A stretch of DNA of 64,000 bases from Ahaetulla prasina (GCF_028640845.1 NC_080542.1:59869064-59933063); one strand, 5' to 3'; shown: positions 14,601-29,600, counted from the stretch's first letter. Numbers and translations are program-made. The notes: generated by a model not told the origin, from the letters alone.

Positions 14601-17600
14601 TTGTTATTATAGAAATAACTAATATATATTATTATGTAAAAGCAAAAAGTTGAGGTTGTATGTTATTATCTTATTCTACTGTTCTAAAAAGAATTAGAAG
14701 AGCTTTTCTTTCTTTTTCCCCTATACTTTTTCCTCTTCCCTTTTTTCTTCCCTTACTTTTCTTTTCTTTTCCTTTTTCTTTGTATTTTATAGTTTGCAAA
14801 ACTAATAAAATAATTAAATATGAAAAGGAAAAAACTTTATGGGGAATGAAAGAATAAACAGGTTCCTGACATACTTGGATGACAACTTTGTCATATAAAA
14901 CATAGAGGAGGGAATTAGAAGGAGAGTGATATCAACTTAATTCTTACTGATAGGAACAAAATCATTCAGGGAATAGAAGTTATAGGAAATTTGGGCAAGG
15001 CAATCATGTTATGCTTGAATTCACCATAATTACAACCACAGGGAACTGAATCAAGTCAAACTACTATTTTACCGTGTAATTAATTTCTAGGCATTCTTCT
15101 TTGCAGTGGTCAGCTAATATTTGGAATGACTGTATTTTATGTATTTTGAAACTGATTGACATCAAGCAGTATTCAACAGTTTTTGAAACATCTGCTGGGC
15201 CAAAAAGTTTGGTGTTATTTATTTAAATTCTGAAATTCCAGTAGTTATATCCAAATCCTTAGATATGTATGAAATGTATCTTTAATTCCAGTAATTTTTA
15301 TGTACACTCAAGTAAGAAAAGCAAATGCCTATCCAAATATTTTAAACGACAAATTCCATAACCAAAATATCTGAAAAAAGAATACAAGAATAATAATATA
15401 ACTTGAAATAGTTGTGGTTTCTTTGATTACTTTAGATTTCTCTGTTACAGTGCTTTGATATAAATTCTTTGCTTTTGCCTTTACAGAAGAGTTTTTAGTG
15501 CAGAAAATTGTAATGTGACACATGTAATTATTGAACCATACATTATTATGTTAAATATTCTGTTATTTGCAATAAGCAGCTAGTTGGGAAATTAATTTTA
15601 TCAGCTTCTTTTTGAGCTGAGGGGTATGAGTGCAACCTAGTGGAGAAATGAGACATCAGCATTTGCATGTCTAGAATGTTTGTATTGACAAATGATAGTC
15701 TGTTATTGACATCTGTATCCCTTGACAGTACATCCAGCCTAGTTTACCCATGGTGGTCAAATGCCTTAATTTTTCTGGCCTTTAATTTAGTCAACATTGG
15801 AGCACATTTTGAAGGGATAAGAGAAGGAACTGATTCAAAAGTGTCAAGCTTCAACAGCAAAATTGTTAGAAACGATCAAACTGTCATAATGTTATGATTT
15901 GTTCATTTTTATACCATTTATTAGCCTTTACTTGTTGTGCCACTGGGCCTCTAGGGCAGATAAAGTGCTGTCTAATTTGGGAGGTTTGCTTCTGTCAGAG
16001 TGGCTTCCAGAGAGGAGGTGTTAGCTGCAGTGACAAATAATCAATAGCTGTCGTTGTCATGAGGAACATGAGTAGTTGGGCCTTTCATCTAGAGGATTAG
16101 AGGTCTAATTGGATTGAGAATAGGGAGGATGGGCTGTTGTGTAACCCCATCAGATCTGTGTAGCTGTCAAATGTCAGTGTTATTCATACTGAAAAGGAAG
16201 TGAATGATGTCTTTCACAGCTTGGGGGTGTAATTCAACAGAAGCTTCTGAGAATGTAATAGAGAAAATAAAATCAGCAAATATATGCTCTGACCTTTTAC
16301 AAATATATACATCCATGTTGATATATCTGTTTCTTTATATAGCTATCTTATCAGCTGAATACTATTCAGACTGGCTATTTATGTTTTCAATAAAATGTCA
16401 ATTACTCTGATAAGAATTTTAAATGTGAAAGATTCAATGAATAGATAGCAATAATCATAAGAATGAAAAATGTCTCCATAAATAATAAATAAAATATGCA
16501 TTAATTGTTTGCAAATGCACACTCCCTACAGAAAAAAAATATTCTGATGCATTAATATAAAATACATGTAGAATTCTGCATCATTTCTGGTATTCAGACT
16601 TTTTGATATACCTAAAAGAAATCTTTATTTTCATTATTATTGAGTCCAATCTTAATAAAGAAATAATCTGCTGAGAAAAATGCCTAAGTAGGTTTATGAT
16701 TAGTAATATTATGCAGACATTGGTGGATGAGAAATTGGGAAACTTCTATGTATGAATAGAATAGAATAGAATTTATTGGCCAAGTGTGATTGGACACACA
16801 AGGAATTTGTTTTGGTGCATATGCTCCAAAACATCTTTATGCATTATTTCTTTATGCATCTTCCTTCAACCTCCAATTTAAGATATAACATGAAATAGGA
16901 TTTTCCAAGAAACAAATTGAAAAATAAATATGATCAGTTCTCTGAATAGGAAAATGTTGTATTTTATTAACAGTTAAACAGTTTTTATTTCTAAAAATAT
17001 ACAATAAGTATAAATGGTGCAATAAACTTCAGCCTATACAAGTGTTAAAAAAGAAGGGAAAAAAGTCTTCGCAACAGGCTCCGTCCACCAGCACCAAGAC
17101 CTGTCACATTCGTTTGTGGTTGAAACCAATGTTTTAGACATTGCAGTTGTAGTGGTACTTCACTCCAGGAATAGGCCTCTCTGGCCCCTGGACAACTCTT
17201 CCCCTGTGCTTATTATTCATGCAAATTAAATACTGTGGAATGAGTGAATGCCCTACTGGAGCAATATCTGTGCTGCTTTGTGAACATTCAACAAGACAAT
17301 TGGGTGGACTTGTTGGCTATGGTGGAGTTGCATACAACAATGCTCTGCATAGGTCCGCGCAGATGTCACTGTTCATAGCCACCTGTGTTTTTTCCCTTTG
17401 GCCCCATTGGACTCTCCAGTACTGGCTGCCACAGATTTCTTGCAGGAGCTCCAGGTGGTGCACCAGCTATTAGAAAAATCATCTGGACTAGTCCAAGGAA
17501 GACTACAAAAAGTTTGCAAATCTCCTCCAGCAGGCCATACACTTCCCTCAGGATTCAGCAGTCTGGTCTCAGTTCTACTTGGCATCTTCGGTCTGTGAGC

Positions 17601-20600
17601 ACGTCCCAGAAACTGGAACATTGATTCTTGGAACCTTTCCCAGTAGAGATGGTCACTAACCCTGTGGCCTACTGGTTGATTTTGCCTGCCTACTTTAGGG
17701 TGTATCTAGTCTTTCAGTTGTCTCTTCTCAGTTCCGCAGCACCTGCCACTCCTCCTCAGACTGTGGAACTGCCACCTGTTCAGATATTAGTCCAGGGATA
17801 GCTGAAATACAAAATTGTTGTCCCTCGCCCGCCCCCCTCTCCGCAGCCGGGCCCCTCTCATCTCCTGTTATCTCAACCAGAGACTGATAGTGCAGACGAA
17901 TGGCCTGGCATGCCTCCAGCCCCCAGTCCTGGCACCATGCCCGGACAGACTGAGCAAATAACACCCCCCCACACACACAGCGTGTGAGCATGAGGAGCAT
18001 GAAGCCAGTCACAAGCTAGAATTGCCGGCAGCTGGAGGGTGGACAGATCCACGCTTCCGGAGAATGGAGAGGCGATGTCAGCAAAAGGAAGGGAGGGGCA
18101 GGCCTGGATAAGTGCTGAGTCATGGAGCCACGTCCCATGGCCTATATAAAGGATCTGCTTTCTGGCATTCTTTGAGTGAGGCAAAGTCTAATCTGGTTGC
18201 TGAAGTCACACCTTGGATTCCTGCCTGTCCTGAGAACTCTGACAGGACTTTGGCAAAGCTGCAGAGGCTTCGTGGCCACGTTTGAAACAGACTTTCCAGA
18301 CCCGAGCATCAGAGGAGGAGTGGGACACGACACAAAATAGAGTCTAACATGAACTCTCATTTCTGAAGAGAGTGCTTCCAGTATCATGTAGACTGGAAGG
18401 GCTATGATCCTGAGGACATGTCCTGGAGGAGGCTGAAACTATGCATGCCTTTGGGTTGATCCATCTGTTCTATCACCAGTAACCACAAAAACCTGGTCTG
18501 CAGGGCCCTGGGAGGATAGGTCATGCTGGGGAAATAGTGTGATGACTTCCCCAGATTCTTCCTCAGATGCCTCTCCAAATACTAATTTGGAAAGGTGTAG
18601 TTTTTATTAGAGATCAAATGCATACCCAGTAAATGCATACCCAGAACTGAAATTCACACGCCCAAATCCCTACATTATGTTTTCCCTTCCTTAACTGCTT
18701 TTTATTTCCCACCCCACAGTAATCAATTAAAAACTTGCAAGCCATTTTCCTAACAGTCAGTTAGTTCAAGGGTGCTCTGGTATGCTGCTCCCTTCTTCCA
18801 GCTGGGTGACCTTAAAGCAGCTTCTCGAGACAGTATAGCATCTACTTTCTGTTTCCCAAGCATGATTCCGTTCATCCCCCTTCTCCATAATCATGTCAGA
18901 CTGTCACCATATATCAGCGAAGCACAAGCAAGCTTCTGCCCCCTTTGAAATAATGCGCTAGTCGGGAAAAGGAAAAGAGTTAATAAGTAACAATTCAGTG
19001 AAGTTTATCAGGATATCGGTCATGAAACACATGTTGGACTATCTGTTTGGCCTCAGAAGGGAGAAAATTTTTCCATAAAAGCAGGTATTGGAGTTTGCCC
19101 TTATGGAAACACCAAAATTTCTTTCACTTCAAATTGTTGCTCATGTTCAATGAGATTTGGTGGAGGAGGGGCTTCTGCAGGCGATCGTAAGGGGAAGAGA
19201 TTTGCTAGTTTAACAAGACTACAATGGAAAACAGAAAACTTAAAAAACTTTTCTAAGGTTCTTTGGTAATTTAAGTTCAACAGTCATCAGGTTCATAATT
19301 CTAATGATGGGAGAAGGAATATGAATTTAGATGCAAGCTAAATTCTTTTTCAAAGGTTGTCTAGACTTTAGATACTTGTTGGACAAATGAATTACATCTC
19401 CTATTTCAAACTTCTTCTCCTGTGATCTCTTTTTGTCAGTATATTTCTATATTCTTCCCATGCCTGATCCAAAGCCTGGACAAGTAGCTTGCAATTTTCA
19501 TCCACCCTATCAGGGAGTGAAATTTAGATGGCTCCCATGGGAGTTCAGGCATGGCTATAAAGTCTCTGCCAGTTGCAACTTGGAAAGGGGTAAAATCAGT
19601 GCTGCTATGCACAGCATTATTATATGCCACTTCTGCAAATCGGAGCAGGTCAACTCAATAATCTAGCTGATAACTGATATAGCATTTAGCCTTTGGCACT
19701 TTCACACATACACACACACGCACACAATGTGCGCACACACGCACACACACCATTCCAAGTTTGAAGACTTTTATCCACAAAGGAAAGAGAGGTCCTTCTC
19801 CTCAAGCCCAGGCATGATTGACAGTTTGCCAGCTCAGATGTGGATGAAAGTCCCCAAGCTTGGAATGGTGCATGTGTGTGTGTGTGTCCATGTGTGCGTG
19901 CATGCAGCACATTGAAGGAGATATCCTTCTCCAAAGCCCAGATATCCAAGCATTATCATTTCTCTGTCTGGTACCTCTCAGCCCAGGCAAAGCAGGAGGT
20001 GCAGGGTGACGCTTCTGTACATGGAAGCCCAGAGGAAAAAGTCTGCAGGAAGGAGTTTCTTCTGAGTCTAACTTCTGCCTTGACAGATCTCTGGAGAGGA
20101 GGAGGAGGAGGCAGAAGAACTGCACAGGAGAGGCTGACCAGGCAAAGCAGGAGGGGAAGGTCTACACAAAGCAGGTCCAAAGGCCCAGGAAAATGAGCTT
20201 GATAAAGATAATAAATACAGCATATGTTTGCCATGAATGTTTCCAAAAAGAAGGGGTTGACTATGGGACAAATTCTCTATTTCTGATAACAGAGAAAGAA
20301 ATGTCATAGATGGGCAAATGAAATTAGTCAAATCAGGAAAGGAACTAGGAAAATGGTGAGGTTGTATCTCAAGGCTTTAGTAGTCCATTGCATTGGTATT
20401 GTTTTAGTAGTCCATTGCATCAGAAAGCAAGGGTCCCAGAATTTCTTTTAACAAAATTTATTGAAGGGTAATGGAAAATTTATAATTGGTTTTAGTTTGT
20501 TTTATCTAAAAGATTGCTAAGATATAATTAGTCTTTGGGTTAAAACCATTCATTAAATGACTGTTCATGTTCATGACTGTTCAGATGGCACTGAACAACT

Positions 20601-23600
20601 TATAACTGGTCTATGAGGTTGCACCATTGCAGCATTCCCATGGTCATGTTATCATGATTCAGGTACTTGAGCAACAACTCACAATTATGAAGGTTGCCCT
20701 GTTCTGTGGTCGCATAATTGCTATTCGTGATCTTTTCTGATGGCTTCCCAAAAGAAAAGTCAATGGGAAAATCTTTCACTACTAGTCAACAAGGTACCAT
20801 CTATGCTATATCTATGCATTTAGTTTTTTCTTGCCTAAGTGTAGGATCTTACTTTTCTGATCACTGAATTTCATTTTGTTAGATAGGCCCCAGTATTCCA
20901 GTCTGCCGAGGTCTTTTTATCTTGAATATGGTATGACTGACAAAATCCCAGTATTTTGGGATTGCCAAAGAAGAGTTCATGGCAGTAAGAATAATTATGA
21001 TTAATGGCCACAAACCAATATCAGTACAGGTGGTTTGTTTCTGCATTTCTGCTTGTTTTTCACTCTGCCACTGTAATTTTTAATAAAAATAATTGAGCTG
21101 TACCTGGTTCCCAGACTGGGAGATCCAACTGCAAAACATGCAAGAACTTATATCTGCTTAAAAATGCAGTTCCTAGCTTTTGGACGTTAATCAAAATCCC
21201 TATCTTTTGTCTTTTTAGCTTATTTAACTAATTGCCTGAACATGTTTTGACCATAAGTGCAGTCTGGTGCTATTTTTTTTTCTTTTTAAGAATAGTTTCA
21301 ATGGCTTAAATCAAGAGGGAAAGGGCATTTTGGTCTTTTGTAGCATTAAGTTGAACTAAGAAGGAAGGCTTAGATGCTCTGATTCTAGTTCAGTCATCAT
21401 TTAGATGCATAGGGAGTCAGGGAGGGATGAACAGGCACAAGTCCTTAATTAATTTCTGAATGTATGAGATCAGCACTTGAAACTAATCAATTAAGAGCTC
21501 TGGGAAACATTCCGATAGGATATTTGTATGTAGGCAAGAGACTTGAAGGCAGCCAAGGAACCTGACAAATCTTTGTCTATCTTGTCAGGCTATCTGACAA
21601 CCAGGTGGCGTTGCTCAGGCAATCTTTCCTTTTACCCATCATATATTATAGCACTCAAAGAGCTGAAAGTTCAGGCTCTTGCTTGACACCTCAGAACATC
21701 TGTCAGATGGGCCTATTTTAATTGGGAGAATTTTGAGAGACATCAGCTCTCAGACCTACTGGTGCTGGTTGTCTCTTTGGATATATTGGTGCTTGTACAA
21801 GTAGTTCTCAACTTACGACCACAGTTAATTCTAAAATTTCTGTTGCTAAGTGAGACATTGGTTAAGTGAGGTTTTTTTAATTTATTTGAATTTATATCCC
21901 GCCCTTCTCCGAAGACTCAGGGCGGCTTACACTGTGTTAAGCAATAGTCTTCATCCATTTGTATATTATATACAAAGTCAACTTTTATTGCCCCCAACAA
22001 TCTGGGTCCTCATTTTACCTACCTTATAAAGGATGGAAGGCTGAGTCAACCTTGGGCCTGGTGGGACTTTTGCCTCATGTTACGATTTTTCTTGCCACAT
22101 TTGTTCAGTGAATCAATGCAGTTCTTCAGTTAATAACATGGTTGTTAAGTGCATCTGGCTTCCCCATTGACCTTGTTTGTCAGAAAAGGTGTTAACATGA
22201 CCCTCGGAAACAGCAACCATCATAAATATGAGTCAGTTGCCAAGTATCTCAATTTTGATCACATGACCACAGAGATGCTGCAACAGTTGTAAATGGTCAT
22301 AAGTCACTTTTTTCAGTGCCATTGTAAGTTTGACAGTCACTAAATGAACTGTTGTGAGGACTATCTGTACTTACCCTAGGATCCTCAAACTCAGCATTTT
22401 AGGGATTATCACAAAATTACTTAATTTCGGCTGAAGATCACGATGTGGTTTTCCCTATATAAAAAGTACAGTTACGTTTTTTTGGTCCTGCATACAGGAA
22501 GAAATGGATAAAAAATAAATCCAATGAAAGTTGCCTTCCATCTCTGTAGAAGGTGACACTTTATCCTTTGTCCTTCCCTGCTTTATGAGGCTTTCAGTAC
22601 CATTGACGATGATATCTTTCTGGAATAGCTTCAGTGGTTGGAAGTGGAGAGCACTATATTCTCCTTGGTTCAGTTCCTTCTTCCCAGGTCCACTTTCAGT
22701 CAGTGTTGATTGAGAACAAGAGGAGCTCAGATAGTTACGGTCGCTCAGTCATGCCCACCTGACTGCAGTGAATTGTCCCATTCCCCTGGCAGAATTGCAA
22801 ATTGTCTGCAAGTTATGCCCATTCCTAGATCGACGTATCCTTCTCATAATCACCCATACCCTGGTCACCTCACACTTGGACTATTGTAATAAGCTGTACA
22901 TGAGGCTGCCCTGAAGAATATCCTTTTATATATATATAAGTTTTTTTATTTTTTTCAAAACAGAAAAAACAAACAATATATTTTTTCTGAAAATTGGCAA
23001 AGTCAAAATTTGTACCGCTTTTAGTTTTCTCCAACACAAGTAATATATTTCACTTGTTGCCATTGTATTCTTTCTAATTTTTTGTTTTATTTTCCTTTTC
23101 TTTCTTCTGGTATATAAACAATATTATCGTTTGCCCTAATCTTTAATCTTAATCGATTTTCTTCCCCCCCCCCATTACTTACAATTATATATATTAATAT
23201 TCAAACAATTTTACATATAACCCATTTCTTCCTTTTTTTCATTTTCTTTTTTGTCAGCTTTCTGAATACTACAATCAAATATAGTACTACAATTCACTTA
23301 AATATATAACATTAAAATCATTCAGTTCTGTTTCTCAATTCCAACTGTTTTTTTAAAAATAAACCCAATTTTCCATTCCTATTTCAAATACATAATAATC
23401 ATCTTATTGAAATATTTTTCCATTGTTCCCTTTTCCCAATATAATATAATTTCAAATATTTTCCCTAGATTCCATTACAATTATAGATATTCATACAATT
23501 TTACATGGATAACCCATTTTATCCCTTTTTTCCATTTCTTTTTTATCAGCTTTCCAAATACTACAATCAAATATATTAGCTACAATTCGCTTACCTATAT

Positions 23601-26600
23601 AATATTAAAATCATTCAATTCTGTTTCTCAATTCCAGGTTTTTTTTAAATAAACCCAATTTTTCATTCCTTTTTAAAGTCCCTTACTCTCCTAATTTGCC
23701 TTGTATTTCCATCTGCTCTCCTCCTTTTTCCCTTCTTCACCTTTCTTATTTTACCACTGTAGGTCCCTGTGTAATCATTTGATTTTTTTGTATTTTGTGT
23801 CTTCCCCTCTTCTTTCTCTCCCCATCTCTTCCCGTCTCTATTTTTGTCATTGTTAATCCCAATGTAATCTTTAAAGGTCACATTCATTTCTAATCTTTTC
23901 CTCTTTCCTTTTCTTCCCTTTATTTGTTTCCTTTTTTCAGTTAATTTTCTCCTAACTCCTCTCTTTTTTTCATTGTTATTCTCAACATAATCATTTAACT
24001 TTTATAATCAATGTCTTTGTCTTTAGTACTAATTTCTTGCTTCTCGTTCCTGGTTTCTTTGGCCACTTGAGTGTGTTCTAACATAGTCTCTAGTTCATTA
24101 GGCTTAGGTTTTCCATGCATCATTATAATCATTTCATTTAATTCCAATTTGAGTGATATATGCATAATTTTAATCATTTCAGTTAGTTCCTGTGCCATTT
24201 TGTTGTTTCGGGGTTGTCTTTGTTCCAAGTTTAAGTTTAATTATGGTCCACATTCTTTGGTTGTTGAGATCAAACAGCTTAAACGAAAACAAATCCTCCT
24301 CAAAAGTTCCTACCATTGTTATCACTTTAAGAATTTTTTTCCAGAATTACATTGTAATGTTTCTTTCTGTCTGTAGATGTCTCTCTCCAATCCACAATTC
24401 CAATCAATAAGCTAAGAAAATTTATTTATTAAATCCATGTTGCCAATATTTGCCAATTTCCATCTTCTTTTTAATTTTGTATTCCCCAAGCCCCAATTTT
24501 AAATCCAGTTCCAAATCCAATTAAAAAATTTCTGTTGCAGGGCTTTTTAATTTTAATTTTTTCTTTGTTCTTCCTTCAATGGTCAAAAGTTTTAAAGTTA
24601 TTTCCAATCCTCTTCACAGCTATTTTGGGATTCTTTTTGAAGAGTTTCCTGAAGCTGGTTAAAAATGCCGTGACCTACACAGTTTCGCATACATTCAGAT
24701 TTGCACATGTATCACTTCTTTTGCGGAAGCTGTATTGCCAAACACAAATATGTAGCTTTGAATTTTCGATCTCAATAAATAAACAAGTATAGTGCTTTTT
24801 TTTCAATTAAAAAAGTTTTTACAAAAAAAGCTTTTCCCCCTCTCCCCTTTCCCCCCTCCCCCCCCAACTTCCCGGAACAAACACAAGGTATAGTTAAAAA
24901 TAAAATGAACATATGCTAAAAAATTTCCCTCCTAACTCAGTTATACTCCTACATTTTTCAACAAATCCTAACCTTCCCCAATGCAATCAGAAATAATACA
25001 TCCTAATCATTCAAAGGCAGTCTGATATCTCTTCGTCTGATATCTGTTTTGAATATAGTCAATCCATTTTTTCCATTCATTTAAGTATCTTTCTTGCATA
25101 TTGTCTTTCAAAAAGGCTGAGATTTTTGCCATCTCAGCCAAATTGGCAACTTTCAATATCCATTCTTCTATTGTAGGTAATTCTTTTTTCTTCCAATACT
25201 GTTCTATCAGTTATCTTGCCGCTATTATTAGATTTAAAATCAATTTAGTCTCAATTACTGTACAGTCTGTAATAATTTCCAGTAAAAAAAATTGCGGCAG
25301 GAACTTTATCTTCTTTTTCAAAACATTTTGTAAAATCTACCAAATTCTTATCCAAAAAGCCTTAATATTCTTGCAAGTCCACCTCAAGTGTAGTGCTTTT
25401 TGACTCACTTGTTTAGTTGAGTTTTCTTTATCTAGTTTTAGGACATGTGGAGAACAGTTCATGTTTTACATCATATTTGTGCAGAAATACTGAACATTCC
25501 AAATTTTTAAGTAGCACTGTGGATTTTCAGTTTTGACAGTTTTCTTTTTTCCAGCACAAAGAAATGTTAGGGGGGAAATCCTAAAAGCAAAGAAACAAAC
25601 ATTTTATTTTTAAACAATCAGGATATTTTCTTCCTATCCATCAGCAGAATAAATGTCTGACCAAGATAAAATTTTCTATACGAAATTTGGTAAAAGAAAG
25701 ATTGAGTTTGGAATTGGGCTAAACCAGTGGTTCTCAACCTTTATAGTGCTGCGACCCTTTTAGTACAATTCCCCACAATGTGGCGACCCCTTTAATACAA
25801 TTCCCCACGATGTGGCGATCCCAACCATAAAATTATTTTCATTTTGAATTTATCGCGCCTGAAGCCGTATTGGCTAGCGATCTGAATTGCTTGCGATTGC
25901 CTTGAGGACGGAGGCATTAAAGCGGAGACTCCTCCCCTATTAAGTTAATCATGCCTGAAGCCAGATTAGGCTAGCAATTGGGAGTGATTGCAGCTGGCTT
26001 GAGAGGGAGACATCAGAGCAAAGATTTCTCTCTTTTTTAATTCATTGCGCCTGAAGCCGAATTCGGCTAGCGATTTGAAGAGCCTGCAGCTGACTTGTGG
26101 AGTCAACCATTGGAGCGCGATTCTTTGACTCGCAAGTATACTTCCCATCTTTCCGATGTTCTTAGGCGACCCCTGGCAAATCGTCATTTGACCCCCAACG
26201 GGGTCCCGATCCACAGATTTAGAACCGCTGGGCTATACCCATTGAGGTTGTACAAAACTACAACAATAGTACACACCTATGGGAGACAGTTGAAAAACAA
26301 TTCAAACTGCCGCCCTGTGCTGTATTTAAAACTTTTTTCCTTGTCTTTGTGCGTTTCCAGTCATTCTATTAAATGAACTTTAAAGAGATTGCAGATAGTC
26401 TGTACACCTTGGCAACTGATATGGTTCTCCTGTTTCCTTAACATTGGTACCTGCTTTACTTCCATTGCACTTATTTGCACCATTTCTGCCTTGATTCTCT
26501 CTTCATTCAGTTATATTTTCCAAGTGGAATCACCGGGACCTGACGGATTATATCCCAGAGTTTTGAAAGAGCTGGCAAATGTTATATCAGAATCATTGTA

Positions 26601-29600
26601 CTATATCTTTCAAAAATCCTGGAGCATGAGGGAAGTACCCGAGGATTGGAAAAGAGCTGATGTGGCTCCCATCTTCAAAAAAGAAAAAAAATCAACCAGG
26701 AACTATAGATCAAATCAGCCTAATATCAATACTTGGGAATATACTGGAAAAGATAATCAAAAAACAGAACCGTGAATATCTAGAAACAAATAAAGTTACA
26801 AGCCAGCATGGGTTTGTAAAAACAGATCATGCCCCCTCCCTTCGCCAACTGATGGCCGAACGTCAACAAGACATCAAGCTGAAGGTGGTGGATCTGACAC
26901 TTTTATAGATAGATAAATAAATAAATCTAAAAAAATTAGACAAGACTATTTGAGAAATTGTCATCTCCAATAACATCTGCCTATCCCACATACTCCCACA
27001 GAGAGCATATGCGCCATGTTCCTTCTTTTAAATATAGAATCTAGGAAGTGTACCTTTTTCTATTCTCTGGGACAATGTCCCTTATGACATATGGCAAGCC
27101 CCAAGCACATGCCTTTGGAAATCTGTTAACACCTAGCTGTTTCCCTAAACATTAAGGTCCAATTGAACAAGGGTCCACTATTGTTTATTTTGTCATATGC
27201 TATGTTGTGATTTTATTTATATTTGTTAATTGTTATGTGGTGTTTTTCTCTTTTGATTTATTGTTTATTTTTTATGTGGTTCACTGTCCAGAATCATATT
27301 GAGTCGGGCGACCTTCTGAATCAAATAAATACATTCTATGTATCTATGTGCATGTATGTGTGTCTACACACACCACACACACACACACACAGTCATTTTT
27401 CCTAATGATTACATTTCAAAAGTGATAGCAACTTTCAGTTATGTACAGTGGATATAAAATGTCTATTCTTATGCAAACATGTTATTGTATGCTCTTTATT
27501 GTTATTTTTACCTGTAAAATATTTCAGGTGATTATTCAATTCAATATTACAATTATATTAAATTATATATTGCTATATTAAAGGTGGAAAAAATTCTGAA
27601 GTGATTTATCATAATCTATTTTTGGTAGTTTAACAGGAGTGTGCATTTTTTTTTAATTCTCTAGCTGGATTTAACTTCTCTCTTTTCCCTTCCCTCTTCC
27701 ATTAAATTATCTAGGGCAATTATCGCTTTATGAAACTTTTACTTGCTCATAGAGCAAACTGGATGAAGAAGGATTTGGAAGAAATCATTCCTTTACACCT
27801 AACTACCCAGCATAAGAGTCCAAAGTGCTTAGCTTTGTTGTTAAAGTATATGGCACCAGGAGAAGTAGATACGCAGGACAAGAACAAGGTAAAAAATGTT
27901 TGGTAAACAGAGCTATCTATTTGAGAATATTCTAACAAGACTTTCTTCAGAAGTTTAACCATAGCAATTTATGTAAAAAAGCTGGTCTATTTTGATGGAA
28001 TTCATTTGATCATTTTTATATTAAAATATATCTAATCTAATCTAAAAATCTAGTCTAATCTAAAAAGAATCATAAATCTAAATTTAAAATCTCTAGAGAA
28101 ATCTGGAGTCAGTATGTTCTGAATCAATTTAGTCTTTTCACAAATAATGCAAAAAATATTAGCTAGCAAGAAATTAATACTTTGCACTCCATTTCTGCCA
28201 CTGAAATTAAAACCACTGAAGATTATATGTGCAATTGGCTATAGTCCTGTGCTAAACAGAAATTTGCTGTTTTGTGTTAGCTAAGAACTTATCTTAATTA
28301 TTTTCAAGCTCTGAAACTTATAAAAATAATTGTTATCTTTAAATAATTTATTTCTATCATTTTAATTTATTATTTTTTAATAATTACAAATTTCCTGAAG
28401 AAATCTGTTTCAATGTTATACTTTGTCAGAGTTTGTTGGCGCACACAGTCAGACACAATTACATGAACTTCAGCAGGATTCAGATTACATAAAAACTTCT
28501 TTATATACAATACCATACAGGAGAATTCAACATACAATATCAGGAACACAGAAGCAATATTCATAGAAGCAAGTCATTAGAGAGTAGAGAGATATAGAGG
28601 CAAATATATTGTACAGAGGCTCCATATTACAGAAGCCAAACCAACTCTTATATACAGTTCAGCAAGTCAATGCCTCGTCCAGACTCCAAACTGTCTCTTA
28701 TGGCCCTATACAAACAAACAGGCCCCATTGGTTGACCTGCTACCATGTCTATCCAAACAGTCCTCTTTGGCTGATCTATTCCAATCTATGAATATTCATA
28801 CTCTGACATACTTTTTATTATCTTTTTTCACTTTATATTTTCCCTTTCCTCTTAGATGCAGGTTCCTACCTTTTTCCTTAAATACACAGCAAAATGTATT
28901 TGGAAACTCGGAATTGGAAAAACAATGCTTATAGATTCATGGCACACTTTATCTGTGTTCTTTTAACAAGAACTAATGGTTGAAATTTTGTGAGCTTGTC
29001 AAATCTTGAGAGATGTCGATGAACTCTGAAACTTTGTGACATTTTTGGTTGGATTGCACATTGCAAGCTTTGGTATGTTATTTGACTCCTTGCATCTTCC
29101 CAGAGAAGTCCATATAGGTTTCTTGGCAAGACTTTAGAAGTGGTTTGCCGTTGCTTTCTTCCTGGGGGTAAGAGAAAGTAATTGGATCAATTATTGGATC
29201 ATTCCAGCTGATTTCATTCCATTACAACACTAGAACTCGGTCTCCCAGTTTGTAGCCTGATTTTCAGTATCTTCATGAACCACCAGAGTTTCCTAGATCA
29301 CAAATTGGGACCATTTGGTTTAATTAAGAGCAAAGGAGATCTAGCTAGCTATTTTTCCATAATTTATCCTCACAACAGCAACCGTATGAGATGTTAAGAG
29401 CTCACCCAGGGTCATCCAATAAACTCCAAAGTAAAGTGGAAACCTGAACCTGGGTCTCATTTGTCCCAATCAAACACTTTAAGGTATATTACAAAGGCCT
29501 ACTACAACTATATTGTTGATTTCATTTGCAATTTATTTCACTTTGGATTTTTAAAATATATTTTTTGTCTACTCTTATTCTCAGCAAACCGCTCTTCACT

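Noticed and set aside
19840..20331. Overlapping open frames on both strands
   Set aside because: Low-complexity GA- and GT-rich sequence; no conserved motif, mutual shadows.
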